Source of the DNA: an uncultured Lachnospiraceae bacterium
GTDB lineage: Bacteria > Bacillota > Clostridia > Lachnospirales > Lachnospiraceae
NCBI GenBank assembly: GCA_910576535.1
Contig: CAJTKK010000010.1
Location: 1 to 64,000 of the forward strand
Reading direction: 5' to 3'
Length of the DNA: 64,000 nt
Positions 38,518 through 47,394 of the stretch are shown piece by piece. The translations under genes were made by a program, and so were the position numbers. How positions within the stretch are numbered: the stretch's first letter is position 1; every line of letters begins with the position of its first letter. Under the pieces are notes generated by a model, which was given only the letters and a program-made list of their open reading frames with translations, searched no databases and was not told the origin of the DNA.

Positions 38518-38573
38518 GAAAAGCTACAGTGGAAATTTTTTGAAATCGCAGGATCACACACAATTTGGTATAC

Positions 38574-38647
38574 GTTTCCGTAGCTCAGATGGATAGAGCG
38601 ACCGCCTCCTAAGCGGTAGGTCGGGTGTTCGAGTCACCTCGGGAACG
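38574..38647 (+). tRNA. tRNA-Arg (anticodon CCT)
   Basis: A complete cloverleaf of 74 bases: acceptor GTTTCCG with CGGGAAC (one G-T pair), D-stem GCTC/GAGC, anticodon stem ACCGC/GCGGT with loop C-T-C-C-T-A-A, variable AGGTC, and T-stem GGGTG/CACCT with loop TTCGAGT. The anticodon CCT reads AGG codons. CCA is not encoded. A terminator follows. Confidence 0.95.
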
Positions 38648-38657
38648 CTGGGAACAT

Positions 38658-38701
38658 AGCCGAAAGCCTTTGTTTTTATAGGTTTTCGGCTTTCCTTATT
38701 T
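38658..38701 (+). terminator. Terminator after tRNA-Arg
   Basis: AGCCGAAAGCC and GGTTTTCGGCT form a stem with a loop of about 12 bases, followed by a T-rich run. The rest of the spacer to 38845 holds only a 27-codon open frame (38709-38792) without a ribosome site. Confidence 0.75.
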
Positions 38702-38845
38702 TAGTAAGATGGATTTATGGGAAAAATTCGGGATGAGTGAAGGGATTGCCGAGTTGTGGCAGGAACTGGGTATCAGTGCGGGAACAGCATGATTTGCGCT
38801 TGGTGTTACAAATCTGCATACTGAGAAAGGAGTACGGCTATAAAA

Positions 38846-41800
38846 ATGGAAAACGTATTAAACCTTTTTAGTAAAGAAACAGAAGATTGGTTTTCCAATA
38901 CACTTGGGGAGCCAACCCCAGTACAAAAAGAAGCATGGCCGTTAATTGCTGAAGGAAGACATGTATTAGTATCAGCTCCTACAGGAACCGGAAAAACATT
39001 ATCCGCATTTCTTGTATTTATTGATCATATGAGAAAAGAGGCAGCGGAAGGTACATTGAAACAGGAACTGAAACTGATATATGTTTCCCCATTAAAGTCT
39101 TTGGCGGCAGATATCCGGGAAAATTTAAAATATCCTTTGGAAGGGATTCGAGCAGAAAAAGATGTTGTAATAGGAATCAGGACGGGAGATACTCCACAGA
39201 AAGATAGACAGAGAATGATAAAAAAACCGCCCCATATACTGATTATTACGCCGGAATCTTTATATTTAATGCTTACCAGTAAGACAGGGCAAAATATTTT
39301 AGCAACAGCAAAAGCAATTATATTGGATGAACTTCATGTTATGATTGATACAAAAAGAGGAGCACACTTAATGCTTTCTTTGGCCCGCTTGGATCAATTA
39401 TGTGGACAGCCCTTACAGCGTATTGGTTTATCCGCTACGATAGAGCCTTTGGATATAGCGGCAGAATATCTGGCGCCGGAAGAGGTAAGAATAGCAGCTC
39501 CTGTTATGGAAAAAAAAATACAGTTAGAGGTTTTAAGCCCATATGCCGATTTGACAAAAGGAAAAAGAAAAGATCCCATATGGGAAGAATTAGCAGCCCT
39601 GGTATATAAGTATTGTCAGGGAAGCCGTAGCGTAATTGCATTTGTGGAAGGAAGAAGATATGCGGAAAAATTAGCGTATTACGTAAACCTTTTAGGAGGG
39701 GAAGGATTTGCAAGAGTGCATCATGGAAGCCTTTCCAAAGAACAGAGAATGGAAACGGAATTATCTTTACGGAACGGAAGTCTCCGGCTTTTGTGCGCCA
39801 CATCTTCCATGGAACTTGGAATAGATGTGGGAGAAATTGATCAGGTACTGCAAGTTGGTTGCCCGCGCACTGTCTCGGGGACAATGCAAAGATTAGGACG
39901 GGCAGGACATAATCCCGGAAGGGTCAGTGTCATGTATCTTTTTCCCCGGACAGCGGCAGAATGTGTCTTATGTGGAATGACAGCAGAACTTGCCAGACAA
40001 GGAGGCGTAGAATATTTAAATCCTCCTATAGACTGCCTGGATGTGCTTGCACAGCATTTAGTTTCTATGGCGGCATTTAGAAGTTATGAATTGGATGAAG
40101 TAATGAATATTTTACCCAGGGCATGGCCTTTCCGGAATGTGTCAAAGGAGGATGTGAAATCAGTCCTGGAAATGCTGGCAGGGGATTATGAACATGAAAG
40201 AGATATCCCTGTGCGTCCAAGAATCCTATACGATAGAATTCATGAAAAAGTGGAAGGCGATGGTTATAGCAGAATGCTGGCTGTTTCCGCAGGGGGGACA
40301 ATTCCGGATAAAGGCCTTTATTCTGTAAAAACAGAAGAAGGAATAAAACTTGGGGAGATTGACGAAGAATTTGTCTATGAATCTCAAAAAGGGGACCGTT
40401 TTATCCTGGGTTCTTTTGCCTGGAAAATAATAAATATCGGAAAAGATACAGTAACGGTTACGCAGGCTCCTGTGGAAGGGGCAAGGCTTCCTTTTTGGAA
40501 AGGGGAAATAAAAGGGAGGGATAGACGGACAGGAGAATTATTCGGAAAAATATATCATTCTTTACAAAATGCTTATGAAATGGGGGAACTTCCGAAAGAG
40601 TTAAAGAAGCTGGGTTTGGATGAATCAGCAGTTTATTTGGCTTCCGGTTATTTGGAACGACAGATACGTGCCATAGGAGGGCTGCCAGACAATAAAACAA
40701 TATATATTGAACATTTCAGGGATTCTTCGGGAAATTATCAGGCAATGTTTCATTCTGTTTTTGGAAAAAGGATGAATGCGCCGCTTGCTTTGCTTGCTGC
40801 AGAAGAAATAAAGGAAAAATTGCAAATAGAAGTGGGAAGTGTAGATGAAGAAGATGGATTTCTTTTGTATTCCTATGGTGACAAAAATCTGCCGGAAGGA
40901 ATTCTTCAGATGATAAATCCTGAAACATGCATAAAAAAGTTGGGGATATTATTGAGCGCTACCCCGCTTTTTAATATGGCATTCCGGTATAACAGCGGAC
41001 GTGCGTTAATGATGGGGGTAAAAAAGAATGGACGGCAGCCTCTTTGGATGCAGCGGTTAAAAAGTTCCGAAATGCTGGAACAAATAGTAAGGGAAAAAGA
41101 ACATCCGTTGATGAAAGAAACAAAACGGGAATGTATGAGGGAATTATGGGATGCGGAAGGCGTAAAAGAACTTTTACTGGATATCCGGTCAGGAATAGTG
41201 GAAATAAAGGAAGTATATACAGAATCCCCTTCCCCCATGTCCCTGCCTTTGCAATGGGGACAGGAAGCGGCGGTTATGTATGATTATTCGCCTACACCCC
41301 GTGGAATTTACGGAGCAGTAGAGGAAGCCTTAAAGGAAGAAAAAGAATTAGTAAGCCCGGGATATAAGGAACTGGAAGAAGTTCAGGAAAGGGGAAAACT
41401 TCCCAAAGATGAAAAGCAGCTGCATTCTCTCTTAATGACAGAAGGTGATTTATCCGCGGGAGAACTGGATATTCCAATTGAATGGCTGGAGAGCCTTGCA
41501 GAAAATCATAGGGCAATATATTTGGAACAAGGTTTGTGGATTGCAGCGGAAGAAAAGGAAAAATATACTGCCGCCTTAACAGAAGAACAGACAGAAAAAA
41601 AGAAAAATAATAAGCAAGGACAAGAAGAAAAGATCTCTATTGTCCGGCGTATGCTCCGTTATAGAGGAGCTGCGGATGCAAAGCAGACAGCGGAACGTTA
41701 TGGATGGCAGGTCTTTATGGCGGAAGAAATTTTAGAAGAATTATGTCATAGAGAAGAAGCAGTAAGGCAGGAGAATATTTATTATCATGCCTTACTATAC

Positions 41801-42985
41801 CGCCGTGCCAGGGTGAAAACCTTGAAAAACCGGAGAGAAGAAATACAGACTTGTCCTGCACAAAACTATGCTGCATTTTTATTATCCCAGACAGAATCAA
41901 ATTTGCCTCCAGAAGAATGCATGGAAAGGGTTTTAAAAAAATATACAAGTACTTTTCTTCCGGCATCTTATTGGGAAAGTATCCTGCTTTTTGGAAGAAT
42001 CAGGAATTACCGGGAAGCTATGCTGGATACATTTCTTTCAAAAGGAGAACTATTCTGGCATATGGAAGAAAAAGGTGGTCTATGTTTTGATTATCAGGAA
42101 GAGATTGATTGGGAAGCTGATATAAGTGGCAGGACAGAAGGGCTAAACGAAAAAGAGCAAATCATATTTGAAGCGCTTTTAAAGCGAGGAGCTAGTTTTA
42201 TGCAGTCATTAAACAGTCTGATTCCAGAGGAATCTCCTTATGAAACCCTATTGTCTCTATTGGAAAAAGGATTGGTATATGCAGACAGTTTTATTCCGGT
42301 AAGGCAATGGTTAAATAAGGAAAAGACTAAAAAAGCTACGGCGAGGCAGCGTGTTAATATGCGGGTAAAAGCATTGAAGGCAGGAAGATGGGATATTGTA
42401 AGGCCTATAAAAGAACAGACAATAGAAAAAAGAATGGAAAAATGTTTTGACCGTTATTTCATTCTAAGCAAAGAAACGGCAATGTCCTGCGGCATTTCCT
42501 GGCAGGAGGCTTTGTCGGTATTGCGTGTATGGGAATATACCGGACAAGCAAGAAGAGGGTATTTTGTAGAGGGATTGTCGGGAGCGCAGTTTATCCGCGG
42601 AAAAGATTATATCAGTGTAATAAGAAAGCTCCAAAAACCGGAAAAAAAATTAGTATGGATCAGTGCAGCAGATCCGGTACAATGCTGGGGAAAATTATTG
42701 CCGCATAAAGAAGGCAGGAATTTTTTAAATGTGCCAGGAAGCCTTGTGGCTTGTTTTTCCGGCCTTCCGGTTGCAGTAATGGAAAGGCAGGGAAAGGTAT
42801 TACGTATTTTTGAAAAGGAATTTGAGGAGGAATGCTTGATGTCTTTTTCAAAAGAATATAAAAGCGGAAAAATTTTTCCCGGGATAAAACGGGTGGTGAT
42901 AAAGGAATACCCTGACAGTGCGAAGGAAACTTTTATAAAAGCCGGGTTTTTGAAAGAAATGAAAGATTATGTTTTGTATAGGTAA
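38846..42985 (+). CDS. Lhr-family (large helicase-related) DEAD/DEAH ATP-dependent helicase
   Basis: A 1379-residue superfamily 2 helicase. Q-motif-like P-T-P-V-Q-K-E-A-W-P (about 23-32), Walker A A-P-T-G-T-G-K-T (about 48-55), motif II D-E-L-H, motif III L-S-A-T, and motif VI Q-R-L-G-R-A-G-H are all visible. Beyond the core are the Lhr winged-helix and beta-barrel regions, and a long C-terminal extension (about 850-1379) as in full-length bacterial Lhr. Such proteins translocate along single-stranded DNA and unwind DNA or RNA-DNA hybrids in repair. The AAGGAG site is 13 bases from the ATG, an unusually long spacing. It probably stands as its own unit. Confidence 0.92.
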   Translation: MENVLNLFSKETEDWFSNTLGEPTPVQKEAWPLIAEGRHVLVSAPTGTGKTLSAFLVFIDHMRKEAAEGTLKQELKLIYVSPLKSLAADIRENLKYPLEGIRAEKDVVIGIRTGDTPQKDRQRMIKKPPHILIITPESLYLMLTSKTGQNILATAKAIILDELHVMIDTKRGAHLMLSLARLDQLCGQPLQRIGLSATIEPLDIAAEYLAPEEVRIAAPVMEKKIQLEVLSPYADLTKGKRKDPIWEELAALVYKYCQGSRSVIAFVEGRRYAEKLAYYVNLLGGEGFARVHHGSLSKEQRMETELSLRNGSLRLLCATSSMELGIDVGEIDQVLQVGCPRTVSGTMQRLGRAGHNPGRVSVMYLFPRTAAECVLCGMTAELARQGGVEYLNPPIDCLDVLAQHLVSMAAFRSYELDEVMNILPRAWPFRNVSKEDVKSVLEMLAGDYEHERDIPVRPRILYDRIHEKVEGDGYSRMLAVSAGGTIPDKGLYSVKTEEGIKLGEIDEEFVYESQKGDRFILGSFAWKIINIGKDTVTVTQAPVEGARLPFWKGEIKGRDRRTGELFGKIYHSLQNAYEMGELPKELKKLGLDESAVYLASGYLERQIRAIGGLPDNKTIYIEHFRDSSGNYQAMFHSVFGKRMNAPLALLAAEEIKEKLQIEVGSVDEEDGFLLYSYGDKNLPEGILQMINPETCIKKLGILLSATPLFNMAFRYNSGRALMMGVKKNGRQPLWMQRLKSSEMLEQIVREKEHPLMKETKRECMRELWDAEGVKELLLDIRSGIVEIKEVYTESPSPMSLPLQWGQEAAVMYDYSPTPRGIYGAVEEALKEEKELVSPGYKELEEVQERGKLPKDEKQLHSLLMTEGDLSAGELDIPIEWLESLAENHRAIYLEQGLWIAAEEKEKYTAALTEEQTEKKKNNKQGQEEKISIVRRMLRYRGAADAKQTAERYGWQVFMAEEILEELCHREEAVRQENIYYHALLYRRARVKTLKNRREEIQTCPAQNYAAFLLSQTESNLPPEECMERVLKKYTSTFLPASYWESILLFGRIRNYREAMLDTFLSKGELFWHMEEKGGLCFDYQEEIDWEADISGRTEGLNEKEQIIFEALLKRGASFMQSLNSLIPEESPYETLLSLLEKGLVYADSFIPVRQWLNKEKTKKATARQRVNMRVKALKAGRWDIVRPIKEQTIEKRMEKCFDRYFILSKETAMSCGISWQEALSVLRVWEYTGQARRGYFVEGLSGAQFIRGKDYISVIRKLQKPEKKLVWISAADPVQCWGKLLPHKEGRNFLNVPGSLVACFSGLPVAVMERQGKVLRIFEKEFEEECLMSFSKEYKSGKIFPGIKRVVIKEYPDSAKETFIKAGFLKEMKDYVLYR

Positions 42986-43250
42986 TAAGCGGAAATGCTG
43001 GATTTGTCCGTTAGTTTTATCTCTTTCTTCTTTCAGATAAGTTTATATTCCGTAAAACGGTTATGTCAGGAGATTACGGTTATTTCAGCCTGTTTTTATG
43101 AAAATTCCAAAGTTATGGTTTGGCAAAATATTTATGGAAAGGATCAAGAAGCAATCCTCTTGTAGTATAATATGTAATATGTTATCATTTCTGTAAATAG
43201 TGGACAGATATTGCATTTAACTTTGCGGGCCGGAAAGGACGGGAGATCAT

Positions 43251-43868
43251 ATGGAGAGGCAGATAGTAATTACAATAGGAAGAAGTTTTGGCAGCAACGG
43301 CCGCCGGATTGGGGAGAGCCTGGCAAGAGAGCTTGGAATTAATTTTTATGACAGGAATCTAATTGAAATGGCTGCAAAGGAAAGCGGGTTAGACTGGAAA
43401 GTAGTTGGGAACGCGGATGAAAAACTGGTAGGAAGAATATTAAAGTTTAAAGGAGGGCTTGATTTTATACAAGATAACCCAAATGATAAAATATACCGGG
43501 CTCAGGCGGAAATTATCCGTTCAATCGTAAAAAAAGAGGAGTCTTGTGTGATCGTGGGAAGAGGGGCGGATTATGTTTTAAGAAATAGGCATGAAGTTCT
43601 TAAAATATTCATTTATGCGCCATACAGCACCCGTTTGGAAACGGTTATGGAAAGATATAAATTTACGAAAGAAGAAGCGGAACGGGCAATCCGTCACATG
43701 GATAAAACAAGAAAAAATTATTATGAATATTTTACTGATAGTAATTGGGATCAAAAAGAAGGTAAGGATATGCTGATTGACAGCAGCGAATTTGGCATTG
43801 ACGGTACTGTAAATTTAATAAAAACAGCCGTGGAATGCAAATTAAAAAGAGATTGGGACGATTTATAG
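43251..43868 (+). CDS. Cytidylate kinase-like family protein (copy 2)
   Basis: A 205-residue member of the same family as the protein at 5782-6381. The start Q-I-V-I-T-I-G-R-S-F-G-S-N-G-R-R-I-G is a nucleotide-loop position without the canonical GK[ST]. F-Y-D-R-N-L-I near 32, V-I-V-G-R-G-A-D-Y-V-L near 100, and the R-x-x-x-V-M-E-R-Y segment match the family. Its role and substrate are unproven. GGGAGA stands before the ATG. It is followed by an ABC transporter operon after 60 bases. Confidence 0.82.
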   Translation: MERQIVITIGRSFGSNGRRIGESLARELGINFYDRNLIEMAAKESGLDWKVVGNADEKLVGRILKFKGGLDFIQDNPNDKIYRAQAEIIRSIVKKEESCVIVGRGADYVLRNRHEVLKIFIYAPYSTRLETVMERYKFTKEEAERAIRHMDKTRKNYYEYFTDSNWDQKEGKDMLIDSSEFGIDGTVNLIKTAVECKLKRDWDDL

Positions 43869-43928
43869 GGATTATGTCTGATTTTTATAAAATTACTAGT
43901 TGAAATGAGCCGAATGGAGATATTATTT

Positions 43929-44963
43929 ATGAAGAAGTTTACCGGTATATTGATTTGTCTGATTTTTATTCTGTTTTTAATGGATGGATGCGGAAAAAAA
44001 GAGGAAGAAACGGCAGATATTCATATCACTGCTTTAAAAGGCCCTACTGCCATGGGAATGGTGAAAATGATGGAAGATATGGGGACGGATGCGGAAGGAT
44101 TATCTACAGACGGCAGCCCATATCAGTTTGCAATTGTATCTTCCGTGGATGAAGTAACGCCGAAACTGATACAGGGAAATACGGACATTGCCGCGATTCC
44201 CGCTAACTTAGCTTCCGTACTCTATAATAATACGGATGGGCAGCTTAAAGTATTGGCAATTAATACTTTGGGTGTTTTATATCTTGTGGATATGGATGGT
44301 TCTATTCAATCGGTAAACGATCTGAAGGGAAAGACAATTTATGCCAGCGGCAAAGGGGCTACGCCGGAATATGCATTGAATTATATTTTATCCGCCAATG
44401 GCATTGACCCGGAGGGGGACGTAACAATAGAATGGAAGCAGGAACATTCAGAATGCGTAGCAGCGCTGGCAAATAGTCTGGATGGAGAAGAAGAACATGA
44501 CGGGAATGTTATTTCAGAAGGAGCAGTCGCTTTGCTTCCCCAGCCTTTTGTTACTATTGCGCAGGAAAAAAACGCCAAAATACAGATTGCCCTTGATTTG
44601 ACGGATGAATGGGATAAATTACAGATAGAAGAAAAGAAAGGGGTAATGATAACTGGAGTAATTGTTGCAAGAAAAGAATTTGTGGAGAAAAATCCGGAAG
44701 CAGTGAATCAATTTTTAGATTCCTATAAAAATTCAGTAGAATATGTAAATAGCAATATAACAGAAGCGGCGGCATTAATTGAAAAAAATAATATTGTTCC
44801 TGCCGCTATAGCACAAAAAGCATTGCCTTATTGCAATATTGTTTATATAGAAGGAAAAGAAATGAAAGAAAAGCTTTCCGGTTATTTGAATATTTTAAAA
44901 GAACAGAATCCAAAGTCCATAGGAGGAGAGGTTCCAGCCGATGAATTTTATTACATCAGGTAG
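43929..44963 (+). CDS. ABC transporter substrate-binding lipoprotein, NitT/TauT type
   Basis: A protein of about 344 residues with a lipoprotein signal peptide: a basic start, hydrophobic run and lipobox L-M-D-G-C with Cys near residue 20. The mature part begins I-T-A-L-K-G-P-T-A-M-G-M and has the two-lobe organisation of COG0715-type binding proteins for nitrate, taurine, thiamine precursors and similar small molecules. The ligand cannot be named. The frame opens at 43905, but the ATGGAG inside it acts as ribosome site for the ATG at 43929, which directly precedes the signal peptide. It overlaps the permease gene by 23 bases. Confidence 0.85.
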   Translation: MKKFTGILICLIFILFLMDGCGKKEEETADIHITALKGPTAMGMVKMMEDMGTDAEGLSTDGSPYQFAIVSSVDEVTPKLIQGNTDIAAIPANLASVLYNNTDGQLKVLAINTLGVLYLVDMDGSIQSVNDLKGKTIYASGKGATPEYALNYILSANGIDPEGDVTIEWKQEHSECVAALANSLDGEEEHDGNVISEGAVALLPQPFVTIAQEKNAKIQIALDLTDEWDKLQIEEKKGVMITGVIVARKEFVEKNPEAVNQFLDSYKNSVEYVNSNITEAAALIEKNNIVPAAIAQKALPYCNIVYIEGKEMKEKLSGYLNILKEQNPKSIGGEVPADEFYYIR

Positions 44964-45723
44964 AGATGGAAAAAACGGGAATTTTGAAAGCCATGCCAAA
45001 GTTAAAATATGGGCGGCATTATTTTGGGTTGCCGTATGGGAAACAGCGGCTTTTCTGATTGGACAGGAGATACTGCTTGTATCTCCTGTATCTGTATTTT
45101 TGAAGTTTTTGGAATTGATAGTAACAATAGGTTATTGGAAATCCGTTTTCTTTTCTTTATGCAGAATTGCAGGAGGGTTTTTCTTTGCATTGTTTGCCGG
45201 AGTTTTCTTTGCATGGATCAGTTCTTTCAATCGTTTGGCGAAGGAATTGGCTGAGCCGCTTATAGCAGTGATGAAAGCCTCTCCGGTGGCGTCTTTTATC
45301 ATTTTGATTCTTATATGGGTGCCTTCCCGGAACTTGTCTTTTATTATTTCTTTTCTTATTGTACTGCCTGTGATTTATACTAATATTTTATATGGGTTAG
45401 AAAATACAGATAAGGGATTGCTGGAAATGGCGGAAGTATTCAGGATTTCTTATCCGAAACGTGTCCGGTATATTTATTTGCCGGAAATAGCGCCTTATTT
45501 AAGGGCAGCTTGTTCCGTTTCCTTGGGATTGTGCTGGAAAGCAGGTATTGCTGCAGAAGTAATCGGTATCCCTTCAGGTTCTATCGGGGAGAAGCTTTAT
45601 GAAGCGAAGGTATATTTAGAAACGCCGGACTTATTTGCGTGGACAGTATCAATTATTCTTTTCAGCATATGTTTTGAAAAAATATTTCTTTTTTTTCTGG
45701 ATAAAGTCATAGAAATGGAGTAA
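44941..45723 (+). CDS. ABC transporter permease, SsuC/TauC type
   Basis: A 260-residue membrane protein with about six helices and the binding-protein-dependent permease fold. The EAA loop that docks on the ATPase is near E-M-A-E-V-F-R-I-S-Y-P-K-R-V-R-Y-I-Y-L-P (about 160-180), and K-A-G-I-A-A-E-V-I-G-I-P follows, as in nitrate/taurine permeases. GGAGGAG is 12 bases upstream of the ATG. The overlap with the binding-protein gene and the three-base gap to the ATPase gene show one operon. Confidence 0.9.
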   Translation: MNFITSGRDGKNGNFESHAKVKIWAALFWVAVWETAAFLIGQEILLVSPVSVFLKFLELIVTIGYWKSVFFSLCRIAGGFFFALFAGVFFAWISSFNRLAKELAEPLIAVMKASPVASFIILILIWVPSRNLSFIISFLIVLPVIYTNILYGLENTDKGLLEMAEVFRISYPKRVRYIYLPEIAPYLRAACSVSLGLCWKAGIAAEVIGIPSGSIGEKLYEAKVYLETPDLFAWTVSIILFSICFEKIFLFFLDKVIEME

Positions 45724-45726
45724 GGT

Positions 45727-46320
45727 ATGGATATTGTAATTAACTGTTTATCCAAAAAGTTTGGGGAAAAAGAGGTCATAAAGGACTTTTCCGCCCGGAT
45801 AAAAGAAGGTTCTGTCCTTTCGGTCATGGCTCCTTCCGGAGGCGGAAAAACAACTTTATTAAGAATATTGGCAGGATTGGAAACGGCAGATAAAGGATAT
45901 ATTAAAGGGCTGGAAAATAAAAAAATCAGTATGGTTTTTCAGGAAGACAGATTGTGCAGTCATTTAAATGCGATAGATAATATACGTCTTATTTCCGGAA
46001 AAGAAGTCAGAGGTTCTTCAGGAATAACAGATAACCAGATCTATGAAGAATTAGAAAAAGCAGGATTAAAAGGAAATGAAAAATATCCTGTCCGGGAATT
46101 GTCGGGGGGTATGAAAAAAAGAGTTGCTATTGTACGGGCTTTGATGGCTGTTTATGATCTTCTGATATTGGACGAACCTTTTGCAGGATTGGATATGGAA
46201 AATAAAAAAAGAATAATAGATTATGTGAAAGGAAGATGTAAGGGAAAAACTGTGATATTAGTGACACATGACATAACGGAGGCGGAAGCTATGGGAGGAG
46301 AAGTCTTATACTTAAAATAA
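45727..46320 (+). CDS. ABC transporter ATP-binding protein, SsuB/TauB type
   Basis: A short, 197-residue ATPase. Walker A is A-P-S-G-G-G-K-T-T at about 36-44 (Ala replaces the usual first Gly), the Q-loop is V-F-Q-E-D near 73, the signature is E-L-S-G-G-M-K-K-R near 122, Walker B is L-L-I-L-D-E-P near 143, and the switch His is in V-T-H-D. It energises the transporter formed with the two upstream genes. The length is some 50 residues below the usual 240-250, mainly at the C-terminus. Confidence 0.92.
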   Translation: MDIVINCLSKKFGEKEVIKDFSARIKEGSVLSVMAPSGGGKTTLLRILAGLETADKGYIKGLENKKISMVFQEDRLCSHLNAIDNIRLISGKEVRGSSGITDNQIYEELEKAGLKGNEKYPVRELSGGMKKRVAIVRALMAVYDLLILDEPFAGLDMENKKRIIDYVKGRCKGKTVILVTHDITEAEAMGGEVLYLK

Positions 46321-46359
46321 AGTATAAAGAGCAGGAGCAGGAAGGGAGGAAAGCTTTTT

Positions 46360-47274
46360 ATGGATTATATTGTGTTTGATTTGGAATGGAATCAAAGTAA
46401 TACAGGTCAGGAAGTAAAAGAAATCCCTTTTGAAATTATAGAAATCGGGGCTGTTAAACTGGATGAGAAATTTCAGATAAAAAGTAAGTTTCATCGTTTA
46501 ATCAGGCCACAAATTTATCAGGAACTGCATTATATTACTAAGAGCCTGATTCATATAAAGATGGAAGAACTGGAAAATAAAAAATTTTTTCCGGAAATTG
46601 CAGAAGAATTTTTAAATTGGTGCGGGGAAGACTACATTTTTTGTACATGGGGTCCCATTGATTTAATGGAATTGCAAAAGAATATGCGGTTTTATGGGAT
46701 GCACCCTTTATCGGACAGGCCCATCAAATTCTATGATGTCCAGAAATTATTCAGTATAGGATTTGAAGATAAAAAAACCAGGAGGGCGCTGGAACATGCG
46801 GTGGATGCACTTGGAATTGAGAAAGATATTCCTTTTCATAGGGCATTCAGCGATGCTTATTATACAGCAAAAGTTTTGTCAAGAATTGAAGAACCGGTAT
46901 TTCGTAATTTTTCTTTTGATGTATTCGTAACACCGAAAACAAAGAAGGAAGAAATAAAAGCAGTGTTTGATAATTATATGAAATATATATCGAGGGAGTT
47001 CCATGATAAAACAGAAGCCCTATCCGACAGGGAAGTAATGAGTATCAAATGCTATCTTTGCAGAAAAAATGTAAAACGCAAGATAGGATGGTTTTCTATA
47101 AATGGCAAACATTATTATGGCGCAGGATACTGCGATATTCATGGGTATATAAAAGCAAAAATAAGAATGAGAAAATCAGAAAATAAAAAAGTGTATGTTG
47201 TGAAAACCTTAAAATTTATTTCAGAAGAGGATTTCAATGTATTAGAGGAAAAAAGGACTAAGATAAAACCCTAG
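46360..47274 (+). CDS. 3'-5' exonuclease, DEDDh (RNase T/DnaQ) fold
   Basis: A 304-residue protein with an N-terminal exonuclease domain (about 1-180): ExoI motif F-D-L-E-W-N at 6-11, ExoII region with C-T-W-G-P-I-D near 95, and ExoIII H-R-A-F-S-D-A near 163-169, which supplies the catalytic His and Asp. The C-terminal part (about 220-300) has C-x-x-C-type residues (C-Y-L-C near 228) and a G-Y-C-D-I-H segment that could bind zinc. The target could be RNA or DNA. GGGAGG precedes the ATG, 39 bases after the ABC operon, and a terminator overlaps its stop codon. Confidence 0.82.
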   Translation: MDYIVFDLEWNQSNTGQEVKEIPFEIIEIGAVKLDEKFQIKSKFHRLIRPQIYQELHYITKSLIHIKMEELENKKFFPEIAEEFLNWCGEDYIFCTWGPIDLMELQKNMRFYGMHPLSDRPIKFYDVQKLFSIGFEDKKTRRALEHAVDALGIEKDIPFHRAFSDAYYTAKVLSRIEEPVFRNFSFDVFVTPKTKKEEIKAVFDNYMKYISREFHDKTEALSDREVMSIKCYLCRKNVKRKIGWFSINGKHYYGAGYCDIHGYIKAKIRMRKSENKKVYVVKTLKFISEEDFNVLEEKRTKIKP

Positions 47275-47283
47275 TCCTTTTTC
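47250..47283 (+). terminator. Terminator overlapping the exonuclease stop codon
   Basis: AAAAAGGACTA pairs with TAGTCCTTTTT. The left arm lies within the last codons of the exonuclease gene. Confidence 0.8.
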
Positions 47284-47304
47284 GTGTTTTAGGAATATAA
47301 ATTA

Positions 47305-47344
47305 TGTAAGTTTTTTGTAAGAATTCTATCTATCTATCTGTAAG
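47305..47344 (+). promoter_or_regulatory. Direct TGTAAG repeats, possible response-regulator boxes
   Basis: TGTAAG occurs at 47305-47310, 47316-47321 and 47339-47344, with spacings of 11 and 23 bases, or about one and two helical turns. OmpR-family regulators bind such direct repeats, so this may be an autoregulatory site of the regulator gene that starts at 47395. Confidence 0.45.
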
Positions 47345-47394
47345 AAATACCATATAAGATAAATATAAGCTTAAGCCGAGAAAGGAAGTTTTTC

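Noticed and set aside
38709..38792. 27-codon open frame beginning M-D-L-W-E-K-F-G after the tRNA terminator
   Set aside because: No Shine-Dalgarno site and no recognisable family; too short to support as a gene.
43166..43171. TATAAT upstream of the second cytidylate-kinase-like gene as a promoter
   Set aside because: No -35 element at a suitable distance and no extended -10, so it is not supported.
47325..47340. CTAT tetranucleotide repeat as a phase-variable tract
   Set aside because: Only about three to four units lie between the regulator boxes and outside coding sequence; the spacing of the TGTAAG repeats explains the region better.
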